Positions 24,346-35,068 of a stretch of DNA of 64,000 bases are shown one piece after another. Made by a program: the position numbers and the translations under genes. The notes below the pieces were generated by a model. It was not told the origin of the DNA. It saw only the letters and a program-made list of their open reading frames with translations, and ran no database searches. The first letter of the stretch is position 1; every line of letters begins with the position of its first letter. Origin of the DNA: Amphiura filiformis (taxonomy: Eukaryota > Echinodermata > Ophiuroidea > Amphilepidida > Amphiuridae); the NCBI RefSeq assembly GCF_039555335.1, contig NC_092637.1:38714526-38778525 (forward strand), written 5' to 3'.

Positions 24346-25210
24346 CGGGGTCCTCTCGCTATTCCGAAGGTCCGCCATTCCGAAGGTTCGCTATTCGAAG
24401 GTTCGCTTTTCGAACGTAATTTTACCATTCGCTATTCGAATGTAATTAAAAGTTCGCTATTCCGAAAAAACGGTTCTCTATTCCGAAGGTTCTCTATTCG
24501 AAAATTCCCAAAACACAAACAGGTTCTCTATTCCGAAAACAGAAAGGTTCTCTATTCCGAATATGAAAAAGGTTCTCTATTCCGAATAATAAAATATGGG
24601 TTCTCTATTTCGAAAGCGAATAAAGGTTCTTTATTCCAAACAAATCACCGTGTTCTCTACTCGAATATGAAAAAAGGTTCTCTATTCCGAATATGTTATA
24701 TGCAGTGGAATTCGTAACATCATGGCTAACCGAAAAACTTTATTTGGTTTTTTAGGGCCTTTTCCTCCGTAATCAAACACATCATTCTGTCAAGGCTAGC
24801 ACTAAAACTACAAAGGCCCCAGGGCCCATATGTGGTACACTAACGGGCCCTACCCCGTAGATTTATCCTTTGCCCATCTTGGCCCCAGAGGTCAAAGGTC
24901 ACTGGCCCCAAGTTTCGAATGGAGAATCCTTTTTTCATATTCGGAATAGAGAACCGTTTTTAATTTTCGGAGTAGAGAACACGGTGGCTTATATCGGGAT
25001 AAAGAACCTTCTTTCGTTTTCGGAATAGAGAACCCATTTTTTCATATTCGGAATAGAGAACCCTTTTTCATATTCTGATGGAGAACCTTTTCTGTTTTCG
25101 GAATAGAGAACCTTCGTAATAGAGAACCTTTTTAATTTTCGGAATAGTGAACCTTCGGAATAGAGGAACGGCGGAAGAGCGAACATTCGGGATGGCGGAG
25201 TTGGAGGTTT
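24346..25210. mobile_element. Foldback-type element with tandemly repeated arms
   Basis: The left arm (about 24,346-24,690) is a run of imperfect ~20-27-bp units built on GGTTCTCTATTCCGAA with A-rich spacers. The right arm (about 24,905-25,210) is the same in reverse complement (TTCGGAATAGAGAACC). The outermost units in both arms are variants (CGCTATTCCGAAGG; GCGGAAGAGCGAA). About 215 bp of unrelated sequence lies between. Structure and self-complementarity match foldback transposons. The 154-aa frame in the left arm is not a gene. Confidence 0.9.
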
Positions 25211-25533
25211 ATACAGGTCTGCTTTATAAACTGGGTAGAATGTGATGACCCATTAGCGAATAAGAATGTTCAGGGGTATTAATTGATAACCCTAAAGCTG
25301 GTTGTCCATCATTGCTCTTCCTGACGTCTACACGTATTGTGATGCATGTGTGTTGTGTGTTTAGAAATTTGATTTTTGTAGCAAATTAGGTGATTAGAAT
25401 GATACATGTATGTAGATGTAGCATAACTTGTTTGTAGGTGAACACATACTAATTAAACTAATATAACGTGACACTTTTGTTTGGATTTAGTTTAAGGGCT
25501 TTTTTTTCCCATGCTTTCTCTCCCTACTCACAG

Positions 25534-25697
25534 AACATGTAGATCAATCAGAGAACGCATATACTGACGCATATGACGACAGCAAGACAAATATGGCACC
25601 AACACATCCAATCCGACTTGGTCTGGCACTCAACTTTTCAGTATTCTTCTATGAAATTCAAAATAATCCTGAAAGGGCGTGTCAACTAGCAAAACAG
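25534..25697 (+). CDS. 14-3-3 protein (zeta-like), alternative exon B1
   Basis: This 164-bp exon (same length as the equivalent human YWHAZ exon) completes the Lys codon begun in exon A. It encodes [19 protein letters not shown], then [20 protein letters not shown] and [29 protein letters not shown] is the invariant helix whose Leu-Asn and following Val/Glu line the phosphopeptide groove (L172, N173, V176, E180 in 14-3-3zeta). The acceptor is TCCCTACTCACAG and the donor is CAG|GTAACC; it ends in phase 0. Its alternative copy B2 at 42,905 differs mostly in the first 19 codons and around the NNPER segment. Confidence 0.95.
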
Positions 25698-25855
25698 GTA
25701 ACCATTTCTGCATCTAAGAAACACACAGGGCCAATTCACAAACACTTGCAATTCATCTGTTAGATTTACTAAACTGTTTTTAAAACCTAAAGTTGGATGA
25801 CGGACGTCCTGTAAACGAAAGTCCTTTCATGGGGAGGTGGGTCAAAAAATCTGAT

Positions 25856-26201
25856 TACCGTATTTCGTCAAATAGTCACCCCACCTCAAATAAACGCCCC
25901 CACCACTTTTTTCAACCAAGATGTTTCAAAAATTCCGATATTTCCATGCTATCTTGTATAGTAAGCTTACCAAGTTGCTCACATGGTCGGTAATAGCAGC
26001 AATAAATGGCGAAAATCTGTATCAGAAACCCGGAAGTGAACCAAAAGTCAGTTTCAAAAGTTAATAGTTCGTCATTTTAGCGTGACTTTTAAGCTTACCT
26101 AATGATTTTAACGGGAATTGTCGTACTAAAATGACCTCTAATAAATGCCCCCCCCTTGGGAAAATGTAACGCCCTGGGCGTTTATTTGACTAAATACGGC
26201 A
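25856..26201. mobile_element. MITE, TACCGTATTTCGTCAAATA family, copy 2
   Basis: The left end TACCGTATTTCGTCAAATAG is identical to copy 1 at 18,607; the right end is the inverse of TGCCGTATTTAGTCAAATAA. The interior (AACCAAGATGTTTCAAAAAT, ATAGCAGCAATAAATGGCGA, AAACCCGGAAGTGAACCAAA) is closely similar to copy 1. It lies in intron B1-C1. Confidence 0.92.
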
Positions 26202-26699
26202 CGTTGGTATCAAACTAGTTAAAATAATGTTCTTCGTGCTGGAATTCATTTCACACTTGGGGTCAGCCTGCTAAAGAAAGCGTTTTTCTTTAAATTTGAT
26301 GTCATCAAAGTTTGTTCCCTAAATCAAACTAAAGAGGAAAAATAATGCAAGTCTTTGAGAAATGGCCCTCACAGGTCTGTTATGTTAGGGGTTCCTGTGT
26401 AACGAACGAAGCCTATGTTTTGAAGGATTTGTGCACATGTGGAAACTGTCGTTGGCAGTGCGATGTTGGTATGCAGCTGCAATTGGCATGAGGAACCTTG
26501 TGCCACAGGGGTGTATTTTGCTAACATGTTGCCACACTGTCAAACAATACTTCATCCATGCACTCAAAACTATGAAACCTAATGGTCTCAACACTAGATT
26601 TGATCTGCTTCAATATGACGGGCTGATCTTATTATTCATGAGCCACTAACAACATAAAATGAGCATTTCCTTAAAGGGGTCAGGGGTAGCACTAGGTTG

Positions 26700-26960
26700 C
26701 TTTTTGGGGTCCCGGACCCACCAAAATAGAGTTCGGACCCCTGTTTTTAAATTTTCTGCAAGTTCAGGGGTCCCTGCAGACCCCCAGTTTTCTCAATAGC
26801 GCTATTGCAGACATACTATTTATGCTGCATTTGTGCAACTCGGACTCACCAAACTCTACTCCGGACCCCCTACTTTTTAATTTTCTGCAAGTTCGAGGTC
26901 CCTGCGGACACCGGAGTTCTAGCGCTAACCCTGAAAGGGGTCCACCGGTCCAGGCATCTA
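26700..26960 (+). repeat. Direct repeat pair, GGACCC / CTGCAAGTTC modules
   Basis: Two diverged copies, about 26,710-26,792 and 26,840-26,920, share CGGAC(C/T)CACCAAA, CGGACCCC, TTTTTAAATTTTCTGCAAGT and GGTCCCTGC(A/G)GAC. Frames across them (up to 99 aa) have no domain. Confidence 0.75.
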
Positions 26961-27670
26961 ATTCTACACAGACGTCCAAAATTAAGGGGTCCAAATCACG
27001 GGGACAGGTCTGCCAAATCAAGGAGTTCTGGACCCCAATACCTCTTAAAACGCTACCCCTCATGGCAACAGCGTAATTTAACTTGACAGGAAAAATTTCC
27101 CAATTGACAGCCTATGCTGGGAACTTGGAAGGTGACAGACTTGCGAAGATGAGTAGTTGCCCACCCATAGCAACATTACAGAGAGAGACGGAGAGGTCTG
27201 GCTGCAAATTGCCCTTGTGGGCATTTTGGGCCACAACCAAAGATAAAAACACCCATAGAGTACCACCTCAAAAATTGCCCTGTGAGACCAGATTTTAATC
27301 TGTTTCCAGATATTTTTTTTTCAACTTCCAGATTTCTTTCTACACTATACATAAGTATGTATGGTTTAAATAAATTTAGATTTTTTTTGCTGTTCCAGAC
27401 CTTCCGTTCCCCCAGAACAAACATTTTTTTCAAAGACGCACTCTAAGGCCTGGTAATGCTATAGTAAATTTTGGTTTCTCATTCATGGGGGCCAAATAGT
27501 GAACCTCCAGCATTTAAATCAGCAAAGAAGCCACAAACCACACGCTTTGAATCAAAGTTTCCTGGGCGCATAGCAAAATAACGTAATAATGTACGGGAAG
27601 TACACTATTTACCCTCCATGAGTGACACCTGAATGTGGCTCTTTGGGGTTCTACCTCTTTGACCACAACA

Positions 27671-27948
27671 CATTGAAATGAGTAATATGCACTACCACTA
27701 TACCACTCTTCACCCGGATGTGGCAATGACGTCAACACGTTAAAGCAGCTGTTTCGCTCGTGCGTCTGCAGCGTCTTTGGACGTGTGCATGAGTACACCA
27801 GCGCTTTGAACGAACGCACGAGTACACCAGCGCTTTAAACGAACGCTAGCAATTTGAGGATGCGCATGATGAAATGCGCACTGACGTGACCACTGATACA
27901 TAAGGGTGAGAAATGGTATAGTGCTAGCGCATATTACTCATTTCAATC
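27671..27948. mobile_element. MITE with ~46-bp imperfect inverted repeats
   Basis: The left arm starts CATTGAAATGAGTAATATGC. The right arm is its inverse, ending GCATATTACTCATTTCAATC, with the match continuing through an ACTATACCA segment. Inside is a 29-bp duplication containing GAGTACACCAGCGCTTT. It lies in intron B1-C1, about 140 bp upstream of exon C1. Confidence 0.88.
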
Positions 27949-28089
27949 ACAGGTGCCCCAGCTACATAAACCTAAATCTTATAGGCGATCCAACTAACTT
28001 TCCAACTAATATTACAGCGTGATTGGGAATTTGATTTAATATTAACATGTCTGTTTGTTACTTTGTATGTGTGTTTTTCTCCTGTGTAG

Positions 28090-28200
<111 letters not shown>

Positions 28201-28461
28201 TAGACCTGTATTATACATTAAATGGTCTGGGTTATCCTTAGAGTTACACAGCAAAGAGTTGGCATTGGGGCAAGATGTCTGTTGCAGCTCACAGGACAAA
28301 ATGGGTTTGATCCATCTGCGATTCCTCCTTATCTGGCTTTGAATGAAACATTTGGAAGTATTGAACGGAACAGAACAGATTGGTTCTCACATTGCCACCT
28401 CTTTACTGTCATAAGGAACCAACCGATGACCGATGAAGCCCCCTGAAACAATACTGGAAGG

Positions 28462-28910
28462 GTCATTATTTCTCAAATCACCCAAAAAAAAAATGATTTT
28501 ACACCTCACCCCCTTCAAATTTGTTCAAAATTGGTATATAGGGTGATTTTGGCTGGCAAAGCTCAAATTTCAAATTTTAGCTTAATAGGACGTACGGTTT
28601 TCGCGCTATGCCCCGCCCATTTTCCGTGATTTCGGAAAAAAATGGCGCGCCCGTCAATATTATCGCGACCATATCTTCGTAACGTTATGTCCTATTGAGC
28701 TGAAATTTGTGTCATTTTTTAGCTAATCTCTCAAAGAATCCAAATCTACTATCATTTAGTGTGTAGGAAGAGAAAAAATATGAAGAATTTTTCTCTTACT
28801 CCTACATTACAAATTTGACCTTTGTCAGCCAAAATCACCCTCTATACCAATTTTGAACAAATTTGAAGGGGGTGAGGTGTTTCCCATTGGGTGAATTGAG
28901 AAATAACACT
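28462..28910. mobile_element. MITE with ~95-bp terminal inverted repeats
   Basis: The left arm runs from about TCATTATTTCTCAAATCACC through ACACCTCACCCCCTTCAAAT and ATAGGGTGATTTTGGCTG. The right arm repeats this in reverse complement to about 28,910. The core includes GGACGTACGGTTTTCGCGCT. It lies in intron C1-D1 and encodes no protein. Confidence 0.92.
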
Positions 28911-29539
28911 ATCTGTCCTAGCATAGGCAGCACCACACACATGTTCTGAACAAAACTAAAGGGGCCATCAGCAGAGTAGGAAAAATTAGCATACATGCTT
29001 ATCTTTGATAATAAAGGCAACTGTTTATCGAGTAATGATGGTTTATCGCACATCATTAGAAAGGCTTCAACTAAACACGTAATGATTTCAGATAAATACT
29101 CTTATCAAGCTTTCATCAGGAAAGACAAAATTAAAAAAATCTGAAATGCTTAGCTTGAGCCAAGAGAGAAAGTTTGACATGGGGTTGCTCCTGAGGTATT
29201 TGGCAAGTTATTAAAAGGGCAAGTTATTAAAAGGGCAAGTTATAAGAGGTGAAAAGGTGAGTTACACTCTGCAGTGTTTTCCCAATGTTACAGCAAGTCC
29301 ATTGGGCAAGTTGTGAACGTCACAGGAAGTGCATGTGGTGAGTTATAAATACATTTCAACGGACCCCCCGGCCGTGATGGGCAAGAGCTCCGCTCGCTAT
29401 GCTTAGCAAGTTCAGGATTTTTTTGGGTCAGCTTGTGACATCTCTGCCTGTTGTATAAGTCTGAAACTTGCTGGGTAGTCCCCAATTAGAGCCAAAGCCT
29501 TATTCAGACTAACACTATTCTTGACATAGGCCTATTTTG

Positions 29540-30345
29540 ATACATTTTGATTTACCGGTAAATTATAAATGGCGGTTAATTAACGTTAATTTACCGGTAA
29601 GATTGGTTAATTATGGTTGGAAAATATATAAATCTGAGCTCGGAATTCAATATATGCCATCATACTGAAGAACATTATGCAAGTATTTAACATTCAAGAG
29701 CAGATGAAGTGTTCTTGTCCACCTTTAGCTTTAAAACATTAAAATAAAAAAATTATTTTCATATAAACTTATGTCAATTCAACCCTGTTATAATAACCTG
29801 GTATAATCTGGAACTCTGGCGTGGAATTTTGGATACAACGGGTGGTGGGGAGGGGGGCATTCTGTTTGGTTGAAGGTATACGGGGATGTGCCACGGTTTT
29901 GGGATACCTTTTCAGCAATTTTGGAATATCTATGGGTAAGGACAGGAAAATGTGCTATGCGCAAAAAGCGCCAACATTTGCACATTTTGGGTCATCAATT
30001 TGTTAGCGCTCTTTAGTAATGTCATATTTCATTGAATTTACAACTGTATGACAAAACAGACGAAAATAGTAACTTTTTGTACAAAATATTTCAAAGAACC
30101 CCCCATAGATTTGTACATATGCTCATAGACAATGGACCATATTATGATCTTTGATGTGTTACATGACACTCTAGGACTAGAGAACAAGAAAAAGAAAACT
30201 ATTTTAATATTTCCAGTGAACATTGAAGTGATATTAAAATGTTCAAACTTAATACGTCAGAATAATTCATAATCAACCTATTTTACCACCGGTTAAATAT
30301 GATGTGGTTAATTAACCGGTAAGATTGAGGTTAATTAACTGACTA
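29540..30345. mobile_element. Possible element bounded by ACCGGTTAATTAA-type motifs
   Basis: Clusters of TTTACCGGTAAAT, GGTTAATTAA and ACCGGTAAGATT occur at 29,552-29,615 and again at 30,285-30,340, in both orientations. They look like the ends of an inverted-repeat element of about 0.8 kb. Exact ends and a target duplication could not be fixed. Confidence 0.4.
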
Positions 30346-30682
30346 AGAACACTGGTTTTGACCCATTTGGGCCCTTTTCCATCCAATTCCACCCGTTTCG
30401 ATCCATGTGGCTAAACAGTAATTCCCAAAATTGATTGATGTATCATTGTATGCTCTGCAAATGAGATAGCTACCAACCGACCAGATGTACCCATTGAATG
30501 TAATATGTCACATATACTCAAATGATTTCACCTGTTGCACATTTGACTTTCACTGTCACCAAAAAGCACAGAGCCACATCGCCATTGGTGCTCTTGTCTC
30601 TCAAGTTCATGCGGGAAGCTATCAAGTACATTGAGCCAATATTTCCGGCAATCCCATTTGTTCAAGTAGGATATTTCCGACA

Positions 30683-30833
30683 AGTTAGACATTTCTGGTT
30701 GAATTGGATATTTCTGATATGTCCATGTCAAGTTATACATTTCTGGTTGAGTTGGATATTTCTGATATGTCCATGTCAAGTTATACATTTCTGGTTGAGT
30801 TGGATATTTCTGATATGTCCATGTCAAGTTAGA
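30683..30833 (+). repeat. 48-bp minisatellite, about three units
   Basis: Units 30,719-30,766 and 30,767-30,814 are identical, preceded and followed by partial units. Each holds ATGTCCATGTCAAGTTATAC and TTGAGTTGGATATTTCTGAT. Because 48 is a multiple of three, both strands stay open across it (116-aa and 138-aa frames), but there is no domain or splice context to support a gene. Confidence 0.95.
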
Positions 30834-31448
30834 TATTTCCAGGAAGTTAGTAATGAAGTGATATCCCCATAACCATTGACTGGGAACTATTATTGTGTTT
30901 CTGTTGGAACCTACGAATGTTTCTGTAACCTTGCTGTAAATCACCGTGGGACTTGCTGCAACTCACAGTTGACACTTGCTGTACTTCGTTTGGCTTATAA
31001 TTTGCAAAGACTCATTGCATCATGGCTTGATACAAAATCATTAGAATGGCAAGTATGCAGCTGAGTGCAGCACCTACGTTTGAACTTTTGTGATCATAAG
31101 TTGCACTTGATTGATCGTGCAGTAACAAAATAAAACCAATCTTTTTGACAAATTATAAGCCAAATAAATAATAAAAGTATAGTGTTTCTGTATCTCGCCT
31201 TTGGTCGCATGATCATAAAGTGGTCCAATTTTTAGAACATGGTAAAAAATTATCAAAAATATTTTAATATTTTATAAGATATGGCACATGTTTTATCACT
31301 CACAAAAAATATAACCTGAAAATGTTGCTTTTTTTGTTACAATACCGTACAAACCGCCCAGCAGGGTTAAGATAAATATGTATGCAGCAAAACATTTTAT
31401 CATGAAATAACATTTATAATATATTTTTTTGTTCCCGTCTTTCTACAG

Positions 31449-31505
31449 TTGTGGACATCCGACACAGGTGACGCTGATGAAGGAGAACAACAAGAGGAAA
31501 GCTAA
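31449..31505 (+). CDS. 14-3-3 protein (zeta-like), terminal exon D1 with stop
   Basis: Nineteen codons including TAA: LWTSDTGDADEGEQQEES. LWTSD is the end of the last helix of every 14-3-3; the acidic tail that follows is the variable, flexible C-terminus, as in the zeta group. The acceptor is TTTCTACAG. The coding part is identical to D2 at 46,329, and the first ~100 bases of 3' UTR are close to identical too, with a 6-base insertion of ACTCTT in this copy. It completes cassette 1 (B1-C1-D1). Confidence 0.96.
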   Translation: MWTSDTGDADEGEQQEES

Positions 31506-31885
31506 GAAGTGATACCAAGAAAACTTACTAGCACTCTTACTCTTATTGGTATAGTCCAAAAAATTGTATGATGTTGTTGTTGTTCCGTCTTGACTGGAAG
31601 CACTAGTATAGGCCAAGCAAACAAAACAAACAATATCTTAGGGAAATGTATAAAAGAAAAAGATTGAAAAAAAGTTTAAAAATTGTAACTATTTAAAAAA
31701 AACACCGCTTGCTTTCCAATTGTAAAAAAAAAAGTTAACAAACCTAAAAGTGGTATGTTCAAAGTCGCTGTTCCTGATTTGCGTTCATACAGCCCTGACC
31801 TTGAATGGCTGCATGGTTCAGCCTGACTTGATCCTAGCTATGATTTGTGAAAGTGCAAATGGTGTTCACATAAAAAAAAAATGAT

Positions 31886-31891
31886 AATAAA
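31886..31891 (+). terminator. Candidate polyadenylation signal AATAAA, cassette 1
   Basis: The first clear AATAAA after stop codon D1, 380 bases downstream, in an A-rich stretch. Later AATAAA sites exist (for example 35,292-35,297), so this may be only the proximal one. Confidence 0.4.
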
Positions 31892-32643
31892 ATATTTGCC
31901 TCGCAACCATGTGTTCAGGGAATAGAGATACATGTTTTGATTTGCGATTGCTTTGTTTTGCTGCACATGCTATTGATTTTTACGTTGGAAAACAATTTTG
32001 AAACAACATTTATGCAGATGGGTGTGTCTGTGCAGGCAAAACAGAAAGCAGTCACTCCCGCTAAATAATATACATTGTGTTGTTGACTGTACAGGACAGG
32101 TAATGAATATGCGGCGTAGTACTTTGGCCTGGTTAACTTGAAGAGGTCATTGCGAGCCATATGGCAATTACACCTATATGCTGATGAACACCCTGATGGG
32201 TTGATGCGTACACATATGGTTGAGTGGCAAATATTTGCATGCTGGTGGAAGTTACTTATAGCATTCAGAAGAGAGACTGATGTGAGAGAGTTTGTGTGAT
32301 ATTATGAGGTGTAGAAATGATGAAATTATTGGTATTTGTTATGAACCAATAAATTGGCTCTGGCCTTTGTCAGTCAGAGCGTGTTACGGGTTAGTACACC
32401 AAGCTCTTGCCATCTCTCTAAGCTCTTGCCATCTTAACTTTTCCGACTGCAGTAAGTCTCTTTTGCAATCCTCTTGGATTTTCGTTGGGCTTGGGTACCG
32501 GTTCCAAGTCAAAAGTTTCAACCTCATTGTCGCTGGTGAATGTGGAACGATAACATCCCCAAGTGATGTCCACAAAGCGATCAAAAGGTGGGGACTGGAT
32601 AGCTGGATGCGACCTGTATTGTCATGCTGACATTGTTATGCAG

Positions 32644-32837
32644 CAGGGACTGTCTTTTGGAATTTGCAGGAGAGCATTAATTAGCTCTTCTGGAGCCTTC
32701 AAGGAGAGTTGTTTAGACCATTTACAATAGAATATACGGAGAGAATGGTCAACTAAGGAGAGCTAAAAATCACTCTCCTATATCAGATTTAAGGAGAGCA
32801 GTAGAGAGCGATTGCTCTCCTCAAAAGGCAGTCCCTG
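32644..32837. mobile_element. MITE with CAGGGACTG ends
   Basis: The left end CAGGGACTGTCTTTTGGAAT and the right end (inverse of CAGGGACTGCCTTTTGAGGA) enclose 194 bp rich in GGAGAGC/GCTCTCC motifs. The flanks are ATGCAG on both sides (32,638-32,643; 32,838-32,843), a 6-bp target-site duplication. Confidence 0.88.
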
Positions 32838-34334
32838 ATGCAGACTGACTTGAAACCTCCCAGGGATGAGGAAAATCCGGGGATGTCATCAGTCAATGCT
32901 GAGATTTTAGATGTATCCTTAACCGTTATACACAGACCAGTGTCTAAAATGTGCTAGAAAATTTAGCTATACAGTTGTATATTTTTTGGCGTAATGTTTT
33001 ATCAGGGAATACATACTTTAATCCGCTTGGCAAAATGCGACGATTAATTGGATCACGGACAATAAAATAACGGGGGGAGTGCATTTTCTATTCTACTTGG
33101 TATTTTTTGTAATAAGGCATGATTTGGTTCACTTTTTTTTGGAACAAACATCACAATTAGTGTAATAAATGTATTTATGAAAGTGTTATTGTCAAATATT
33201 AAACATTGCTAGTGTTTATTTTTCCCCCCTTCAATTGTTTTGTTACTGAAGTGTATTAAGGGGTTGCATTTAACCAACTGAATTCATACATCATGTAAAA
33301 GCAAATATTAGAAAAAATGGCGGGTGATACGGTGCTCTTGGTGTAATCATGCAAGTTTGTGTATTTATTAGGCTTTTAGTCATTTGATTGTATACCTGGT
33401 TGTGATGAACCTCACGATGTACTATACTGTATAGGGGGCGCAATTCAATATTCTAGGTACATAACAGTAACAAGTTTATTCTTGGTAAGAAGTTTTATCA
33501 AATAAACACATTCAACTGCCACAAAGAAAAGGACTGATTGAATTGCTGGACCTTCAAAATGATGATCACATAAGTCTGGGGTTTCATCCCCTTTTTTTTT
33601 TTTTTTTTGTGTTATTTTTAATTTGTTACATAGTGTGTATGTATTTTTTGTGTGTATCCGAAGATATTTCCCCCAGGTTGTTATCCCACTTTAAACCTAG
33701 TTGTACGGAATGAATGCGGATCAACAATATTAAACTTGCCTTTCGGTCATCATTCAAGCCATTTACTGATCTGTCAAAACTTATTGCTTCACGTTCACGT
33801 TATAGGTTGATTTTTGTGAAGAAAATGGATCAGTAAACAGGATGCTGATTTAGAAATTCAACCATTGTTTGATAATTAATTGTCTTCATTACACAAAATT
33901 GGGAGTAAGTGGGGGTGGGAGAACATGATATTGTCAAATTTCAACAGCAGTTAACATCAACTGTACGCATCAAATCAGTAGCGTGTTTCTATTGAGAACG
34001 TTTCCCACCAGCCGTCCCGTTTTCAAGCTCAGCACAAACGGCTCATACTGCTATAATATCCTTTTGATGGCACTCCAAAACCGAAGCTTCTCCATACGTT
34101 GTTCCTGCATTGCATCCCGCTATTTAGGTGGAGTAGCAATTACCGCTGCCAGGGAGTGGTAAAGGTGGTGTGTTAGTAGCAGTACAACAACCCCTGTGTT
34201 TTGCTTCGTGTTCAGTATAAACACGCTATTGTTAGTTTGACGATGTAATTTTACAGAAACTGGGTAAGGAATTAGGATACCAAGTTTGTTTGAATGCTAA
34301 GAATGTAATTACACAATAGTACCCGATTGTATGT

Positions 34335-34860
34335 AAGTTATATTTCTAGATTTTGTTTTTGTTTACATGCTGAACTTGATTAAAGTGACAGCCAAAGTTT
34401 TATTCTTATTATGGAAATATTGTCTGTTTTTTTGTTTTTCCAGTGGTGTAATTGCCATTTACTGAAGCCCCACTTTCTCTGTAACCACTAGTGTATAAAT
34501 TTAAGCCTGCCAGTATTTGTATTTGTACCATGTAACCCGTCTGGTAGATAATACAAAACAAAACAAAAAAAAGCTGAAAAATATTTAACAAAATAATAAT
34601 ACAAAAAAAATCTTTTAACATTGTGGTAGATAGTAGTTTGTGTTTCAACATCTAATATTTACAAATAACCAAAAAAAGATCACAAAATATTATGAAAAAT
34701 GTATAAAAAAAGAGAACATCATGGCAGGTTTAGAGCAGGTTTGCAATGCTTCGCCAAGCATGGTTGGTAAATAAAAAAAGCAGGTCTGCTCTTACGACAG
34801 TTGGCCCAGAATCATATTCGAGTGTCAAATGAAATTGATGTGCGCTGTTTACTGAACTCC
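34335..34860 (+). promoter_or_regulatory. Conserved downstream block, cassette 1 (pairs with 50,430-50,880)
   Basis: TTTACATGCTGAACTTGAT (copy 2: TTTACATGCTGAGCTTGAT), GTGGTAGATAGTAGTTTGTG, TACAAATAACCAA and GAATC-CGAG/ATTCGAG segments occur in the same order in both cassettes, separated by unalignable sequence. Function is not known; retention suggests 3' UTR elements. Confidence 0.6.
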
Positions 34861-34893
34861 AAGTAGATTTTTAAAATATCAATTAAGTAAATA

Positions 34894-35068
34894 CAGTGGA
34901 AACTCATTAACACGAAGTTGTGCGGAATTCAAATTTTACTTCTTGTTATCAGGAGTTTGTGTTATCCAGTTTTAATAACATGTGAAATGTATGCTTGGGA
35001 ATGTAAAACATACTTCTTGTTATCAGGAACTTCATGTTAAGAGGGTTCGTGTTAACGAGTTGCCACTG
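34894..35068. mobile_element. Tc1/mariner-type (pogo/Tigger-like) MITE
   Basis: It starts CAGTGGAAACTCATTAACAC and ends GTTAACGAGTTGCCACTG, flanked by TA on both sides. CAGTGG-type ends with AACTC(A/G)TTAACA and internal CTTCTTGTTATCAGGA motifs are characteristic of pogo-superfamily non-autonomous elements. 175 bp, no ORF. Confidence 0.9.

Larger units (their letters stand above)
19425..25533 (+). other. 14-3-3 intron A-B1
   Basis: A 6.1-kb intron from GTAAGT to CTACTCACAG. It contains a 53-bp tandem duplication, a 1.7-kb inverted-repeat element, a foldback element and otherwise AT-rich sequence with no further exon recognised. It would be the shorter of two possible introns leaving exon A; the alternative would reach 42,904. 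Confidence 0.85.

Noticed and set aside
24253..24717. 154-aa + strand open frame, the longest in the 24-kb region
   Set aside because: It is the translation of the left arm of the foldback repeat (Gly-Ser-Leu-Phe-Arg repeats); no splice or domain support.
30528..30944. 138-aa minus-strand frame with Tyr-Asn-Leu-Thr-Trp-Thr repeats
   Set aside because: Produced by the 48-bp minisatellite, whose length is a multiple of three.
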